Source of the DNA: Persephonella sp.
GTDB lineage: Bacteria; Aquificota; Aquificia; Aquificales; Hydrogenothermaceae
Assembly (NCBI GenBank): GCA_027081375.1
Contig: JALWKR010000078.1
Coordinates: 1 to 6,305, forward strand
DNA: 6,305 nucleotides
Reading direction: 5' to 3'
Position numbers and translations under genes: made by a program. The notes under the pieces were generated by a model. The model saw only the letters and a list, made by a program, of their open reading frames with translations. It made no database searches and was not told the DNA's origin. Position 1 is the stretch's first letter. Each line of letters starts with the position of its first letter. This document shows positions 1 to 6,305 of this stretch, in pieces.

Positions 1-554
1 ATTTTGTTCTTATCTCTTCTAAATATCCAAACAAAAAAATAAAACAAATGGTTTTATATGTTGGAGAAAAACCTTTAAATATGAAAGACAGTATAGAAAC
101 GGAAAACTTAAGCTTTAGCTATAAGCTAATGGACATAAGAGAAATAAGCTGTGAGGAGTTGTTTAAAAGTAATAGTCTAACAGATAAAATATTAGCAGTA
201 TTATGTGATGTAAGAAATCCAGAAAAGTATTTTAGAGGAATTTTAACAGAGCTTTATAAACTACCAGAAAGAGAAAGAAGGGATTACTTAAAGAAGTTAT
301 TGAACTTATTAACAATAAGGTCTAAATTAGTAGAAGAATTCAAATTAGAGGTAGAAAAGATGCCAATAACATTTGATAGAGAAACTATAGAAAATCATCC
401 CTTTTTTAAAGATGGTTTAAAAGAAGGTTTAGAAAAAGCAAAACGTGAAGCTGTAATAAACCTGCATCAGGCTACAGGATGGGATGCTAAGAAAATATCT
501 GAGGTTCTTAAGCTTCCTTTAGATTTTGTTAAGGAAACTCTTAAACAAAAATAA
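1..554 (+). CDS. Rpn-family PD-(D/E)XK nuclease / putative transposase, C-terminal part (5' end outside window)
   Basis: This is the C-terminal ~183 residues of a protein that resembles the Rpn (YhgA-like, PDDEXK_2) family of recombination-promoting nucleases, often labelled putative transposase. The first Met in frame is at 48, but the frame is open back to base 3 with no stop, and nothing resembling a Shine-Dalgarno site precedes 48. The upstream codons read as a natural continuation (KYPNKKIKQ before MVLYVGEKPLNMK), which matches the usual core-to-tail transition of this family. Downstream come a YKLMDIREI segment, a helical stretch, KMPITFDRE, and a charged tail of the EGLEKAKREA type. 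The tail ends in a possible helix-turn-helix-like segment (GWDAKKISEVLKLPLDFV). The catalytic PD-(D/E)XK core should lie in the missing N-terminal part, so activity cannot be judged. The gene has no functional link to the mod genes and may be a mobile or orphan gene. The family call is from remembered consensus; I am fairly sure of it. Confidence 0.75.
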   Translation, partial: FVLISSKYPNKKIKQMVLYVGEKPLNMKDSIETENLSFSYKLMDIREISCEELFKSNSLTDKILAVLCDVRNPEKYFRGILTELYKLPERERRDYLKKLLNLLTIRSKLVEEFKLEVEKMPITFDRETIENHPFFKDGLKEGLEKAKREAVINLHQATGWDAKKISEVLKLPLDFVKETLKQK

Positions 555-607
555 GAAATAAATTACTGTTATTTTCTAAGTTTATTCATATCGACTCGTA
601 TAACCTT

Positions 608-616
608 TGATATAAT
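608..616 (+). promoter_or_regulatory. Extended -10 promoter for the mod operon
   Basis: The sequence TGATATAAT matches the extended -10 form (TG, one base, then a perfect TATAAT at 611-616). Transcription would begin near 623-626, giving a leader of about 27 nt before the GTG at 652. No good -35 hexamer lies 16-18 bp upstream; the region 587-594 reads CATATCGA. An extended -10 element can compensate for this, or an activator may help. The site lies in the only gap before the operon, which fits a promoter for modA and the genes behind it. Confidence 0.55.
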
Positions 617-639
617 TTGTAATCAAACAAGATTTCCCT

Positions 640-645
640 AGAGGT
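640..645 (+). promoter_or_regulatory. Ribosome binding site of modA, fixing a GTG start
   Basis: AGAGGT complements the 3' end of 16S rRNA and ends 6 nt before the GTG at 652. This decides the GTG start, from which translation runs straight into a good signal peptide. Confidence 0.7.
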
Positions 646-651
646 ATTTTA

Positions 652-1416
652 GTGAAAAAGATTTTCCTATCTTTTTTATCTTTAATAGCTGTTTCCTTTG
701 CAGGAGAGATTAATATATATGCTGCATCAGATTTAGTTTTTGCCTTTAAAGAATTAAAAAAGGTATATAAAGAAAAGTATCCTCAGGATAGAATTAGAGT
801 TATATTTGGCTCATCAGGAAAAGGTTATAGTCAAATAGTAAACAGTGCACCATTTGATATTATTTTTTCTGCCAATGAATTATATGTAAAAAAACTAGAA
901 GAAAAAGGTTTAACAGTATCTCCTATCAAGCTTTACGCTTATGGAAAGATTGTTCTCTGGACTAGAAAAGATAGTGAAATAGATGTCAAAAAAGGTATAA
1001 ATGTTCTTCTTGATAAAAAAGTTAAAAAAATTTCTATTGCAAACTGGAAACATGCTCCCTATGGAGTTGCTGCTAAGGAATGTCTTGAATACTATAACCT
1101 TTTTGAAAAAGTAAGAGATAAACTTATTGTTGGAGAAAATATAGCTCAGACTGCCCAATATGCAGAATCAGGAGCGGTAGATGTTGGAATAATTGCTCTT
1201 TCTTTAGCTTTAAGTGATAGATTAAAGATGGAAGGAATTTACTATCTTTTATCTGAAAAATGCTACAGTCCAATTCGCCAAGCTTATGCTGTCTTAAAAC
1301 ATGCAAAAGAAGATAAAGAAAGATTTGATACAGCAATGAGATTTTTTAACTTTATCTCTTCTAAAGAAGCTAAAAAGATTTTGAAAAAATACGGTTTTTC
1401 CCTACCTGAGAACTAA
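652..1416 (+). CDS. modA: Molybdate/tungstate ABC transporter, periplasmic substrate-binding protein ModA
   Basis: This protein binds molybdate (or tungstate) in the periplasm and delivers it to the ModB-ModC transporter. Its 254 residues are the normal ModA length. Residues 1-17 form a classical signal peptide (KK, hydrophobic core, ending SFA before G18). There is no lipobox Cys, so a free periplasmic protein in a double-membrane cell is expected. Family landmarks are YAASDL at 23-28 (anion-binding Ser), FGSSGKG at 52-58 (second anion-binding loop), PFDIIFSAN at 67-75, KHAPYG at 133-138, and ENIAQTAQYAESGAVDVGI at 162-180. The start is GTG, supported by a well-placed AGAGGT. The stop overlaps the ATG of the next gene (TAATG). 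One small oddity is Trp132, where I recall ModA proteins usually having Pro (AN-P-KHAPYG). Molybdate and tungstate cannot be told apart from the sequence; in a thermophile tungstate is a real possibility. Confidence 0.93.
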   Translation: MKKIFLSFLSLIAVSFAGEINIYAASDLVFAFKELKKVYKEKYPQDRIRVIFGSSGKGYSQIVNSAPFDIIFSANELYVKKLEEKGLTVSPIKLYAYGKIVLWTRKDSEIDVKKGINVLLDKKVKKISIANWKHAPYGVAAKECLEYYNLFEKVRDKLIVGENIAQTAQYAESGAVDVGIIALSLALSDRLKMEGIYYLLSEKCYSPIRQAYAVLKHAKEDKERFDTAMRFFNFISSKEAKKILKKYGFSLPEN

Positions 1417-1817
1417 TGAATTTGTTAGAGGGATATATAAAAGATATTCACTCTTCAGAAGGGATATCGCTAGTTGTTATAGATACTAATGAAGGTAATC
1501 TTTCAACTCTTGTTTTTGATACTCCTGAAAGTAATGATTACCTTAAAGTAGGAAACAAAATAAGGCTTTTATTCAAAGAAACAGAAGTAGCTGTAGCAAA
1601 AGGAGAGGTTTCAAACGTTTCTCATCAAAATATTTTAGATGGTGTGGTAGAAGATATATCTTTAGGTGAGGTTGTAGCTTATCTAAAAATAAAACTTAAA
1701 ACAACATCTATCGGCTCTGTTATAACAAGGAAATCTTTTGACAGATTAGATATAAAAAAGGGAGATAGAATAAAGGCTATAATAAAATCTACGGAAATAT
1801 CATTAGAAAAGGTCTAG
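1416..1817 (+). CDS. Free-standing di-Mop (TOBE) domain protein, ModG-like oxyanion-binding protein
   Basis: This small cytoplasmic protein of 133 residues consists of two tandem Mop/TOBE (molbindin) modules. The first is about 1-65 (EGYIKDI ... LKVGNKIRLLFKETEVAVAKGE). The second is about 68-133 (SHQNILDGVVEDI ... DIKKGDRIKAIIKSTEISLEKV). The second matches the Mop pattern of N-x-L-x-G at the start, a G-D turn and a terminal I-K-S/A strand; the first is more divergent. Di-Mop proteins such as ModG, and the C-terminal half of ModE, bind molybdate or tungstate at subunit interfaces. No DNA-binding winged helix is present, so this is not a complete ModE repressor. The ATG shares its A with the modA stop, which suggests translational coupling. 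Its place between modA and modB supports a role in storing, buffering or sensing the imported anion; which of these is not shown by the sequence. Confidence 0.82.
   Translation: MNLLEGYIKDIHSSEGISLVVIDTNEGNLSTLVFDTPESNDYLKVGNKIRLLFKETEVAVAKGEVSNVSHQNILDGVVEDISLGEVVAYLKIKLKTTSIGSVITRKSFDRLDIKKGDRIKAIIKSTEISLEKV
1807..1813 (+). promoter_or_regulatory. Ribosome binding site of modB, fixing a GTG start
   Basis: AAAAGGT lies within the last codons of the di-Mop gene and ends 6 nt before the GTG at 1820. It supports this GTG as the start of modB. Confidence 0.55.
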
Positions 1818-1819
1818 CT

Positions 1820-2488
1820 GTGGAAAGTATTGATTTTAATCCTTTTTTTCTTTCCCTTAAGCTTGGATTTGTTACTACCGTTTTACTGTTTTTTATAGGT
1901 ATTCCTTTAGGCTACTTTATAGCCTATTCAAAAGTAAGGTTTAAATCTGTCTTTGAAGCATTAATTGCTCTTCCTCTCGTTCTTCCTCCTACAGTGCTAG
2001 GTTTTTATCTTCTTTTGCTTTTTAACAAAAGGGGATTATTAGGTTCTTTGTGGGAAAAGATTTCTGGACATCAGCTAGCCTTTCATTTTGAAGGATTAGT
2101 TGCAGCATCTTTAATTTTTAGCCTTCCTTTTATGGTTCATCCTTTAATATCAGGATTTAAGTCTGTTGATAGATCTCTTATAGAAGCAAGTTATACTCTT
2201 GGAAAAACAAAACTTCAAACCCTTTTTAGGGTTATTCTTCCAAATATGAAACCTTCTATAATAACTGGAATTGTTCTTACCTTTGCCCATACAATAGGAG
2301 AGTTTGGAGTTGTTTTAATAGTTGGAGGGAATATAGAAGGAGAAACAAAAGTTGTATCTATTGCTATATATGATGCTGTAGAAAGTCTTGATTATGCATC
2401 TGCTCATATATATTCAGCTATTCTAATCGCTATTTCTTTCTTTACACTGCTTACTGTATATATTCTTAATAAGAGATTTGAGGTTTAA
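1820..2488 (+). CDS. modB: Molybdate/tungstate ABC transporter, membrane permease ModB
   Basis: ModB is the inner-membrane channel subunit, working as a dimer that takes the anion from ModA and is opened and closed by ModC. The 222 residues are the usual ModB length. Hydrophobic segments lie near residues 9-37, 44-68, 90-113, 146-170 and 197-217, giving about five membrane spans. Hallmarks are the ModB-type stretch LPLVLPPTVLGFYLLLLF at 51-68; the EAA loop that contacts the ATPase, E122-A-S-Y-T-L-G128 followed by ILP at 139-141; and HTIGEFGVVLIVGGNI at 157-172, followed by SIAIYD at 180-185. The GTG start is supported by a nearby AAAAGGT and a 2-nt gap after the di-Mop gene. The stop codon abuts the modC ATG directly. 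The permease assignment is firm; the choice between molybdate and tungstate is not. Confidence 0.93.
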   Translation: MESIDFNPFFLSLKLGFVTTVLLFFIGIPLGYFIAYSKVRFKSVFEALIALPLVLPPTVLGFYLLLLFNKRGLLGSLWEKISGHQLAFHFEGLVAASLIFSLPFMVHPLISGFKSVDRSLIEASYTLGKTKLQTLFRVILPNMKPSIITGIVLTFAHTIGEFGVVLIVGGNIEGETKVVSIAIYDAVESLDYASAHIYSAILIAISFFTLLTVYILNKRFEV

Positions 2489-3373
2489 ATGATAGAGATA
2501 GATATTGAAAAAAAGCTAATAGGAGCTCAAGGAAAGTTCAACCTTAAATTTTCCTTCTCCTCAGATAAAAATACTTTTTTATCTATTTTTGGAAAATCAG
2601 GGAGTGGAAAAACTACTATTCTTAGAATTATTGCAGGCTTAGAAAAGGCTGATAGAGGAAAGATTGTTGTAAACAATAAAGTATGGCTTGATACAGAAAA
2701 AGGAATAAATATTCCCCCTCAAAAGAGAAATGTTGGTTTTGTGTTTCAGAACTACGCACTTTTTCCAAATATGACTGTTTTAGAAAATATTCTTTTTGCT
2801 ATGAATAAGAAAGATGTTAAAAAAGCATTGGAAATACTTAAAGATGTGGAACTAGAACCTTTAAAAGATAGATATCCTAATACTCTTTCTGGTGGTCAGC
2901 AGCAGAGAGTTGCTCTTGCAAGAGCTATAGCAAGAAATCCTGAAATACTTCTCTTAGATGAGCCTCTTTCATCTCTTGATTTTTCTATCAGATTTAAACT
3001 TCAGGATCTTATAAAAAAACTTCATCAAAAGTTTCAGCTTACAACAATTTTAGTTTCCCATGAACCACAAGAGGTTATCAAGCTCTCTGATGTTGTTGTT
3101 CATATAGAAAATGGGAAGATCTTAAAAGTGGGAAATCCTCTAGATATCTTTAAGAAAAAAGAAGTTTCAGCTAAGTTTTCTTTTTTTGGATACGTTGTTG
3201 ATATTAAAAAGGCGGATATACTCTATTTAGCTGTTATTAATATAGGGACAGACATTGTTGAAGTAGCTTTAACCGAAGATGATATTAAGGATATAAAAAT
3301 TGGAGACAGGGTTTTAGTTGCATCAAAAGCTTTTAATCCAATAATAAAAAAGGCTCCCTTAAGGGAGCCTTAG
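2489..3373 (+). CDS. modC: Molybdate/tungstate ABC transporter, ATP-binding protein ModC (short form)
   Basis: ModC is the ATPase that powers ModB on the cytoplasmic face. Motifs in order are Walker A GKSGSGKT (35-42), Q-loop Gln87 in FVFQNYALFP, ABC signature LSGGQQQR (133-140), Walker B ILLLDEP (153-159), D-loop SSLD (161-164) and H-switch His191 in LVSHEP. A single TOBE/Mop-like domain follows from about 233 to 285. At 294 residues it is shorter than E. coli ModC (about 350), the difference lying in the C-terminal part. It starts with ATG immediately after the modB stop; GAGGT at 2480-2484 inside modB gives the ribosome binding site. The last seven codons (KAPLREP) and the first base of the TAG stop are the hairpin of the convergent rpoC terminator, so the C-terminal tail sequence is dictated by an RNA structure. 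WtpC- or PotA-like ATPases share the motifs, but the operon makes ModC the best call. Confidence 0.9.
   Translation: MIEIDIEKKLIGAQGKFNLKFSFSSDKNTFLSIFGKSGSGKTTILRIIAGLEKADRGKIVVNNKVWLDTEKGINIPPQKRNVGFVFQNYALFPNMTVLENILFAMNKKDVKKALEILKDVELEPLKDRYPNTLSGGQQQRVALARAIARNPEILLLDEPLSSLDFSIRFKLQDLIKKLHQKFQLTTILVSHEPQEVIKLSDVVVHIENGKILKVGNPLDIFKKKEVSAKFSFFGYVVDIKKADILYLAVINIGTDIVEVALTEDDIKDIKIGDRVLVASKAFNPIIKKAPLREP
3341..3371 (-). terminator. Rho-independent terminator of rpoC, embedded in the 3' end of modC
   Basis: A perfect 22-nt palindrome at 3350-3371 folds into a 9-bp stem (AAGGCTCCC pairing with GGGAGCCTT) with a TTAA loop. Read on the minus strand, it begins 4 nt after the rpoC stop and is followed by a run of T (3351 down to 3346), then ATTATT: a textbook intrinsic terminator. 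On the plus strand the same stem is followed only by AGGATTATT, a poor U-tract, so termination of the mod operon here would be weaker. The whole element lies inside modC coding sequence. Confidence 0.9.
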
Positions 3374-3375
3374 GA

Positions 3376-6305
3376 TTATTCTGATAGTTTATCTATTTCT
3401 TCTTTTGGAAGTATAGCTTCCACTTCAGCATACTGTCTTATTCCTGTACCAGCAGGTACTATATTACCAATAATTACGTTTTCTTTTAGACCTTCAAGCT
3501 TATCTTCTTTACCTTCAACTGCGGCATCTGCAAGAACTCTAGTTGTTTCCTGGAATGAAGCAGCAGATATCCAGCTTCTTGTAGATAGAGATGCTTTTGT
3601 AATACCAACAAGAACAGGCTCAGCTTTAGGAGGTCTTCCACCTTCCTCAACAATTCTTCTAATTTCTTCCTCTAGATCTACTTTATCTACAATTTCATTA
3701 AGGAGGAATTTGCTATCTCCTGGATCAACAATCTTAACTTTTCTAAGTATCTGTCTAATAATTACTTCAAAGTGTTTGTCATTAATCTCAACTCCCTGAA
3801 GTCTGTAAACCATTTGAACTTCTTTAACAAGGAATTTAGCTAGCTCTTCAGGTCCCATAATTTTAAGGATATCGTGAGGATTTGGAGTACCATCAGTTAG
3901 AGGATCCCCTGCTTTTACAGTTTCTCCATCTTTCACGATAATAAACTTACCTTTAGCAATTGAGTACTCTTTTTGTAATCCTGTTTCAGGGTTGAATACA
4001 ATAACCTTGAACCCTTTAGATTTAAGTCTAACAACCCCTTCAAATTCAGCTTTTAATGAGCCATCATCAGTGAGATTTTGTCCTTCTAAAACATGCTGAC
4101 CGTTTTTAACAATAACAAGGGAATCTTTAGGAACATCGTAAGTTTTTGACTCTCCTGTTATAGGGTTGTAAACAATTATATCTTCAGCATCTTCATATAT
4201 TCTAACAACTCCATCAATTTCAGAAACAACAGCTTTGTTCTTAGGTTCCCTTGCTTCTAAGAGTTCTTCAACTCTTGGTAAACCACCAACAATATCTCTA
4301 ACTTTTGCTGTCTCCTTAGGTATTTTAGCGATAATATCTCCAGCTTGAACTTTTAAACCTTTCTTCACCTGCAAGTAATTGTGGTACACATCTGAATGCT
4401 CCGCTTCAGTACATGCTAAGCACTTATCCCATTTAGTTTCTAACTGATCTCTAGAGAGCATAAGGATTGTATTAACTGGAAGGTCATATGTGTACTCTTT
4501 TCCATCTTCTCCTTTAATTACAATTCTTGGTGTATGAAGAACAGCATCCTTAGGTCTCATAAAACTAATATCAAGGATTGTTTTTCCAGTGATAGGATCC
4601 TTTTCTTCCCTTAACGTTACATCAAGAATAACGTCTCTAAGCTCAAGTTCTCCTGAAACTTCTGCAATTATTGGTGTAGAGAATGGATCCCATTCAACTA
4701 AAACATCTCCAGGTTTAACTTTTTGTCCTTCTTTTACCTTTAATATACTTCCGTAAGATACAGGAAATCTTTCTAATGGTTTTCCATTTTCATCAACTAT
4801 CTGAATAGCTCCATCTCTATTGATAATAAGTTCTTTACCTTCTCTATCTATAACTGTTTTAACATTTAGAAGTTTTACATATCCTTCTTTTGTAGCTTCA
4901 TGTTTTGTTTGAGCTTTTTTAGCTGTAGCAGCACCACCGATATGGAATGTTCTCATTGTAAGCTGTGTTCCTGGCTCTCCAATTGACTGAGCTGCAATAA
5001 TACCAACTGCCTCTCCTATATCAACAAGTTTTTTCTGAGCTAGGTCTCTACCATAACATTTTGCACATACGCCTCTTCTTTGCTCACAGGTTAAAACAGA
5101 TCTTATTTTTACTTCTTCAATTCCTGCGTCCTCTATAGCTTGAGCTTTCTCTTCATCAATTTCTTCTCCAGCCTTTACAATAACTTCATTTGTGTATGGA
5201 TCTATAATATCTTCTGCAGCATACCTTCCTACAATTCTGTCTCTGAGAGGAACAATAATCTCTCCACTTTCTATTATTGCACTTACTGCTAGTCCATTTA
5301 ACGTTCCACAATCATCGTTTGTTATAACAACGTCCTGAGCTACATCAACAAGTCTTCTTGTTAAGTATCCAGCTACAGCAGTTTTTAAAGCTGTATCAGC
5401 AAGACCTTTTCTTGCTCCATATGTTGATATAAAGTACTCAACAACTGTTAATCCTTCTCTAAAGTTTGATCTAATAGGTGTTTCAATAAACTCCCCTGAG
5501 TGTTTTGCCATGAGACCACGCATACCAGCAAGCTGTCTAATCTGATCCTTGTTACCTCTAGCTCCAGATAGTGCCATCATATAGATTGGGTTAAATATAC
5601 CTGGATATCTTTTTCCATTTTCAACTCTTTCGGCTTTTTCAATCTCTTCAAACATTAATCTTGTAACTTCGTTTGTTGTTTGTGACCATATATCAATAAC
5701 TTTGTTGTGTCTTTCACCTTTTGTAATAATTCCATCTACATACTGTTTCCATACTTTTTCAGCTGCTTCTTCAGCTTTTCTTACTATTTCCCATTTTTTC
5801 TTTGGAACAACAAGGTCATCTATAGATATAGAAACAGCTGCTTTTGCTGCATATTCAAAACCTAATGCTTTTAATTTATCTAAAGTTTGGGCAGTTATTT
5901 CATTTCCAAACTGCTCGTATATCTCAGATATAAGTTTTGATATTTTCTTCTTGTCTAATGGTTCATTAACAAATCTAAATCCTTCTGGAAGAATCTGGTT
6001 AAATATTAATCTTCCAACAGTTGTTTCTATTAGTTTTCCATCTTTTTTAACTTTTATTTTTGCAAGTAAATCAACTTTTCCAAGATCATATGCAAGAATA
6101 GCCTCATCTTCATTTGCAAATAATTTCCCTTCTCCTTTAGAACCTTCAACTATCTGAGTTAGATAGTAAGCACCAAGGATTATATCCTGAGAAGGCATAG
6201 TGATTGGTTTTCCGTGAGCAGGAGACAGAATATTTTGAGTAGAAAGCATTAGAACATAAGACTCTATTTGTGCCTCAACAGATAAAGGCACGTGAACAGC
6301 CATCT
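3376..6305 (-). CDS. rpoC: DNA-directed RNA polymerase subunit β', C-terminal ~975 residues (5' end outside window)
   Basis: This is the largest subunit of RNA polymerase, cut by the right edge. Met1 of the visible part is not a start: it is the Met of the catalytic NADFDGDQM motif, and the two preceding bases (AG) fit the Gln codon. Landmarks, numbered from that Met, are MAVHVPL (1-7); rim-helix coiled coil about 168-221; [17 protein letters not shown] (254-270); bridge helix about 296-327 ([13 protein letters not shown] ... [12 protein letters not shown]); and the second zinc site Cys332, Cys406, Cys413, Cys416, all present. The trigger loop follows ([18 protein letters not shown], 440-457) and is interrupted by an SI3-like insertion (about 474-664) of barrel-type modules. 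Then come [14 protein letters not shown] (674-687), a duplicated jaw (691-807), KINDKH-type helices ([14 protein letters not shown], 838-851) and the C-terminal clamp/ω-contact region ([19 protein letters not shown], 906-924; AGTG, 951-954). Oddities are the jaw duplication and a Cys/His mini-insertion (628-641). Converges on modC with a 2-nt gap. Confidence 0.97.
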   Translation of the reverse strand, partial: MAVHVPLSVEAQIESYVLMLSTQNILSPAHGKPITMPSQDIILGAYYLTQIVEGSKGEGKLFANEDEAILAYDLGKVDLLAKIKVKKDGKLIETTVGRLIFNQILPEGFRFVNEPLDKKKISKLISEIYEQFGNEITAQTLDKLKALGFEYAAKAAVSISIDDLVVPKKKWEIVRKAEEAAEKVWKQYVDGIITKGERHNKVIDIWSQTTNEVTRLMFEEIEKAERVENGKRYPGIFNPIYMMALSGARGNKDQIRQLAGMRGLMAKHSGEFIETPIRSNFREGLTVVEYFISTYGARKGLADTALKTAVAGYLTRRLVDVAQDVVITNDDCGTLNGLAVSAIIESGEIIVPLRDRIVGRYAAEDIIDPYTNEVIVKAGEEIDEEKAQAIEDAGIEEVKIRSVLTCEQRRGVCAKCYGRDLAQKKLVDIGEAVGIIAAQSIGEPGTQLTMRTFHIGGAATAKKAQTKHEATKEGYVKLLNVKTVIDREGKELIINRDGAIQIVDENGKPLERFPVSYGSILKVKEGQKVKPGDVLVEWDPFSTPIIAEVSGELELRDVILDVTLREEKDPITGKTILDISFMRPKDAVLHTPRIVIKGEDGKEYTYDLPVNTILMLSRDQLETKWDKCLACTEAEHSDVYHNYLQVKKGLKVQAGDIIAKIPKETAKVRDIVGGLPRVEELLEAREPKNKAVVSEIDGVVRIYEDAEDIIVYNPITGESKTYDVPKDSLVIVKNGQHVLEGQNLTDDGSLKAEFEGVVRLKSKGFKVIVFNPETGLQKEYSIAKGKFIIVKDGETVKAGDPLTDGTPNPHDILKIMGPEELAKFLVKEVQMVYRLQGVEINDKHFEVIIRQILRKVKIVDPGDSKFLLNEIVDKVDLEEEIRRIVEEGGRPPKAEPVLVGITKASLSTRSWISAASFQETTRVLADAAVEGKEDKLEGLKENVIIGNIVPAGTGIRQYAEVEAILPKEEIDKLSE
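3883..4233 (-). repeat. Tandem duplication of the β' jaw module within rpoC
   Basis: Visible β' residues 691-749 and 750-807 are two copies of the same barrel-type (SBHM-like) module. Aligned without gaps from E695 and E753 (period 58 residues), I count 23 identities in 55 positions by hand. Shared landmarks are E-x-x-[12 protein letters not shown] / [13 protein letters not shown] / IVKDG and LTDD / LTDG. As I recall them, E. coli and Thermus β' carry one copy between the GLPRV..LFEAR motif and the DPH/APHDIL motif. Confidence 0.8.
4375..4455 (-). other. Cys/His-rich mini-insertion in the SI3-like region of β' (possible metal site)
   Basis: Visible β' residues 617-643 separate the strand LPVNTILML from [19 protein letters not shown], two parts that normally sit close together in a barrel module. 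The inserted stretch carries C628-x2-C631-x4-H636-x4-H641, a ligand spacing that could hold Zn(II). This is separate from the conserved second zinc site of β'. Metal binding is inference; the residues themselves are plain in the translation. Confidence 0.45.

Noticed and set aside
48..50. ATG at 48 as the true start of the first gene
   Set aside because: There is no ribosome binding site, and the open upstream codons match the family, so the gene most likely begins outside the window.
555..605. A terminator for the Rpn-like gene
   Set aside because: No GC-rich hairpin followed by a T run is visible in the gap before the mod promoter.
588..620. A possible ModE-type operator (CGTATAA and GATATAAT as half-sites)
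   Set aside because: The half-sites do not form a convincing inverted repeat, and the AT-rich promoter explains the match; only CGA-C-TCG at 592-598 is palindromic, which is too short to call.
910..1336. Two minus-strand open frames within modA
   Set aside because: Both are antisense to conserved modA motifs and have no ribosome binding site or recognisable domain.
5702..6157. A 151-codon open frame on the plus strand
   Set aside because: It lies wholly antisense to conserved rpoC sequence and its product is low-complexity (Ser/Phe-rich) with no family resemblance; it is a shadow of rpoC codons.
6301..6303. ATG at the right edge as the start of rpoC
   Set aside because: This Met belongs to the internal catalytic motif (FDGDQM followed by AVHVPL), so the real start is far upstream on the minus strand.

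Overview
The window is AT-rich DNA whose proteins are rich in Lys, Glu and Ile. It looks like a chromosomal segment of a Gram-negative-type bacterium. The RNA polymerase β' fragment mixes Thermus-like wording with a large insertion in the trigger loop of the Escherichia coli SI3 kind. Together with the low GC content, this suggests a thermophilic Aquificota lineage, perhaps a Sulfurihydrogenibium or Persephonella relative. That placement is inference from memory of these families, with no search behind it.

Layout: (1) Positions 1-554 (+) hold the C-terminal part of an Rpn/PD-(D/E)XK transposase-like protein that enters from the left edge; its reading frame is open to the first base. (2) Positions 555-651 form a short intergenic region with an extended -10 promoter and a Shine-Dalgarno site for the next gene. 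(3) Positions 652-3373 (+) are a compact four-gene molybdate/tungstate uptake operon: modA (periplasmic binding protein), a free-standing two-Mop-domain oxyanion-binding protein, modB (permease) and modC (ATPase with a C-terminal TOBE domain). The junctions are a 1-nt overlap, 2 nt and 0 nt, so the four genes are very probably co-transcribed and partly translationally coupled. (4) Positions 3376-6305 (-) are the C-terminal ~975 residues of rpoC, convergent with modC and separated from it by 2 nt. The right edge cuts rpoC just after the catalytic Asp triad.

How the parts work together: ModA captures oxyanion in the periplasm, ModB carries it across the membrane, and ModC drives transport with ATP. 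The Mop protein probably buffers or senses the imported anion. The neighbouring rpoC is unrelated housekeeping, but its terminator hairpin lies inside the last codons of modC.

The window is mostly ordinary and shows no evident new multi-gene system. The points most worth a second look are in rpoC and its 3' end: a tandem duplication of the β' jaw module, a Cys/His-rich mini-insertion in the SI3-like region that could bind zinc, and the terminator embedded in modC coding sequence.
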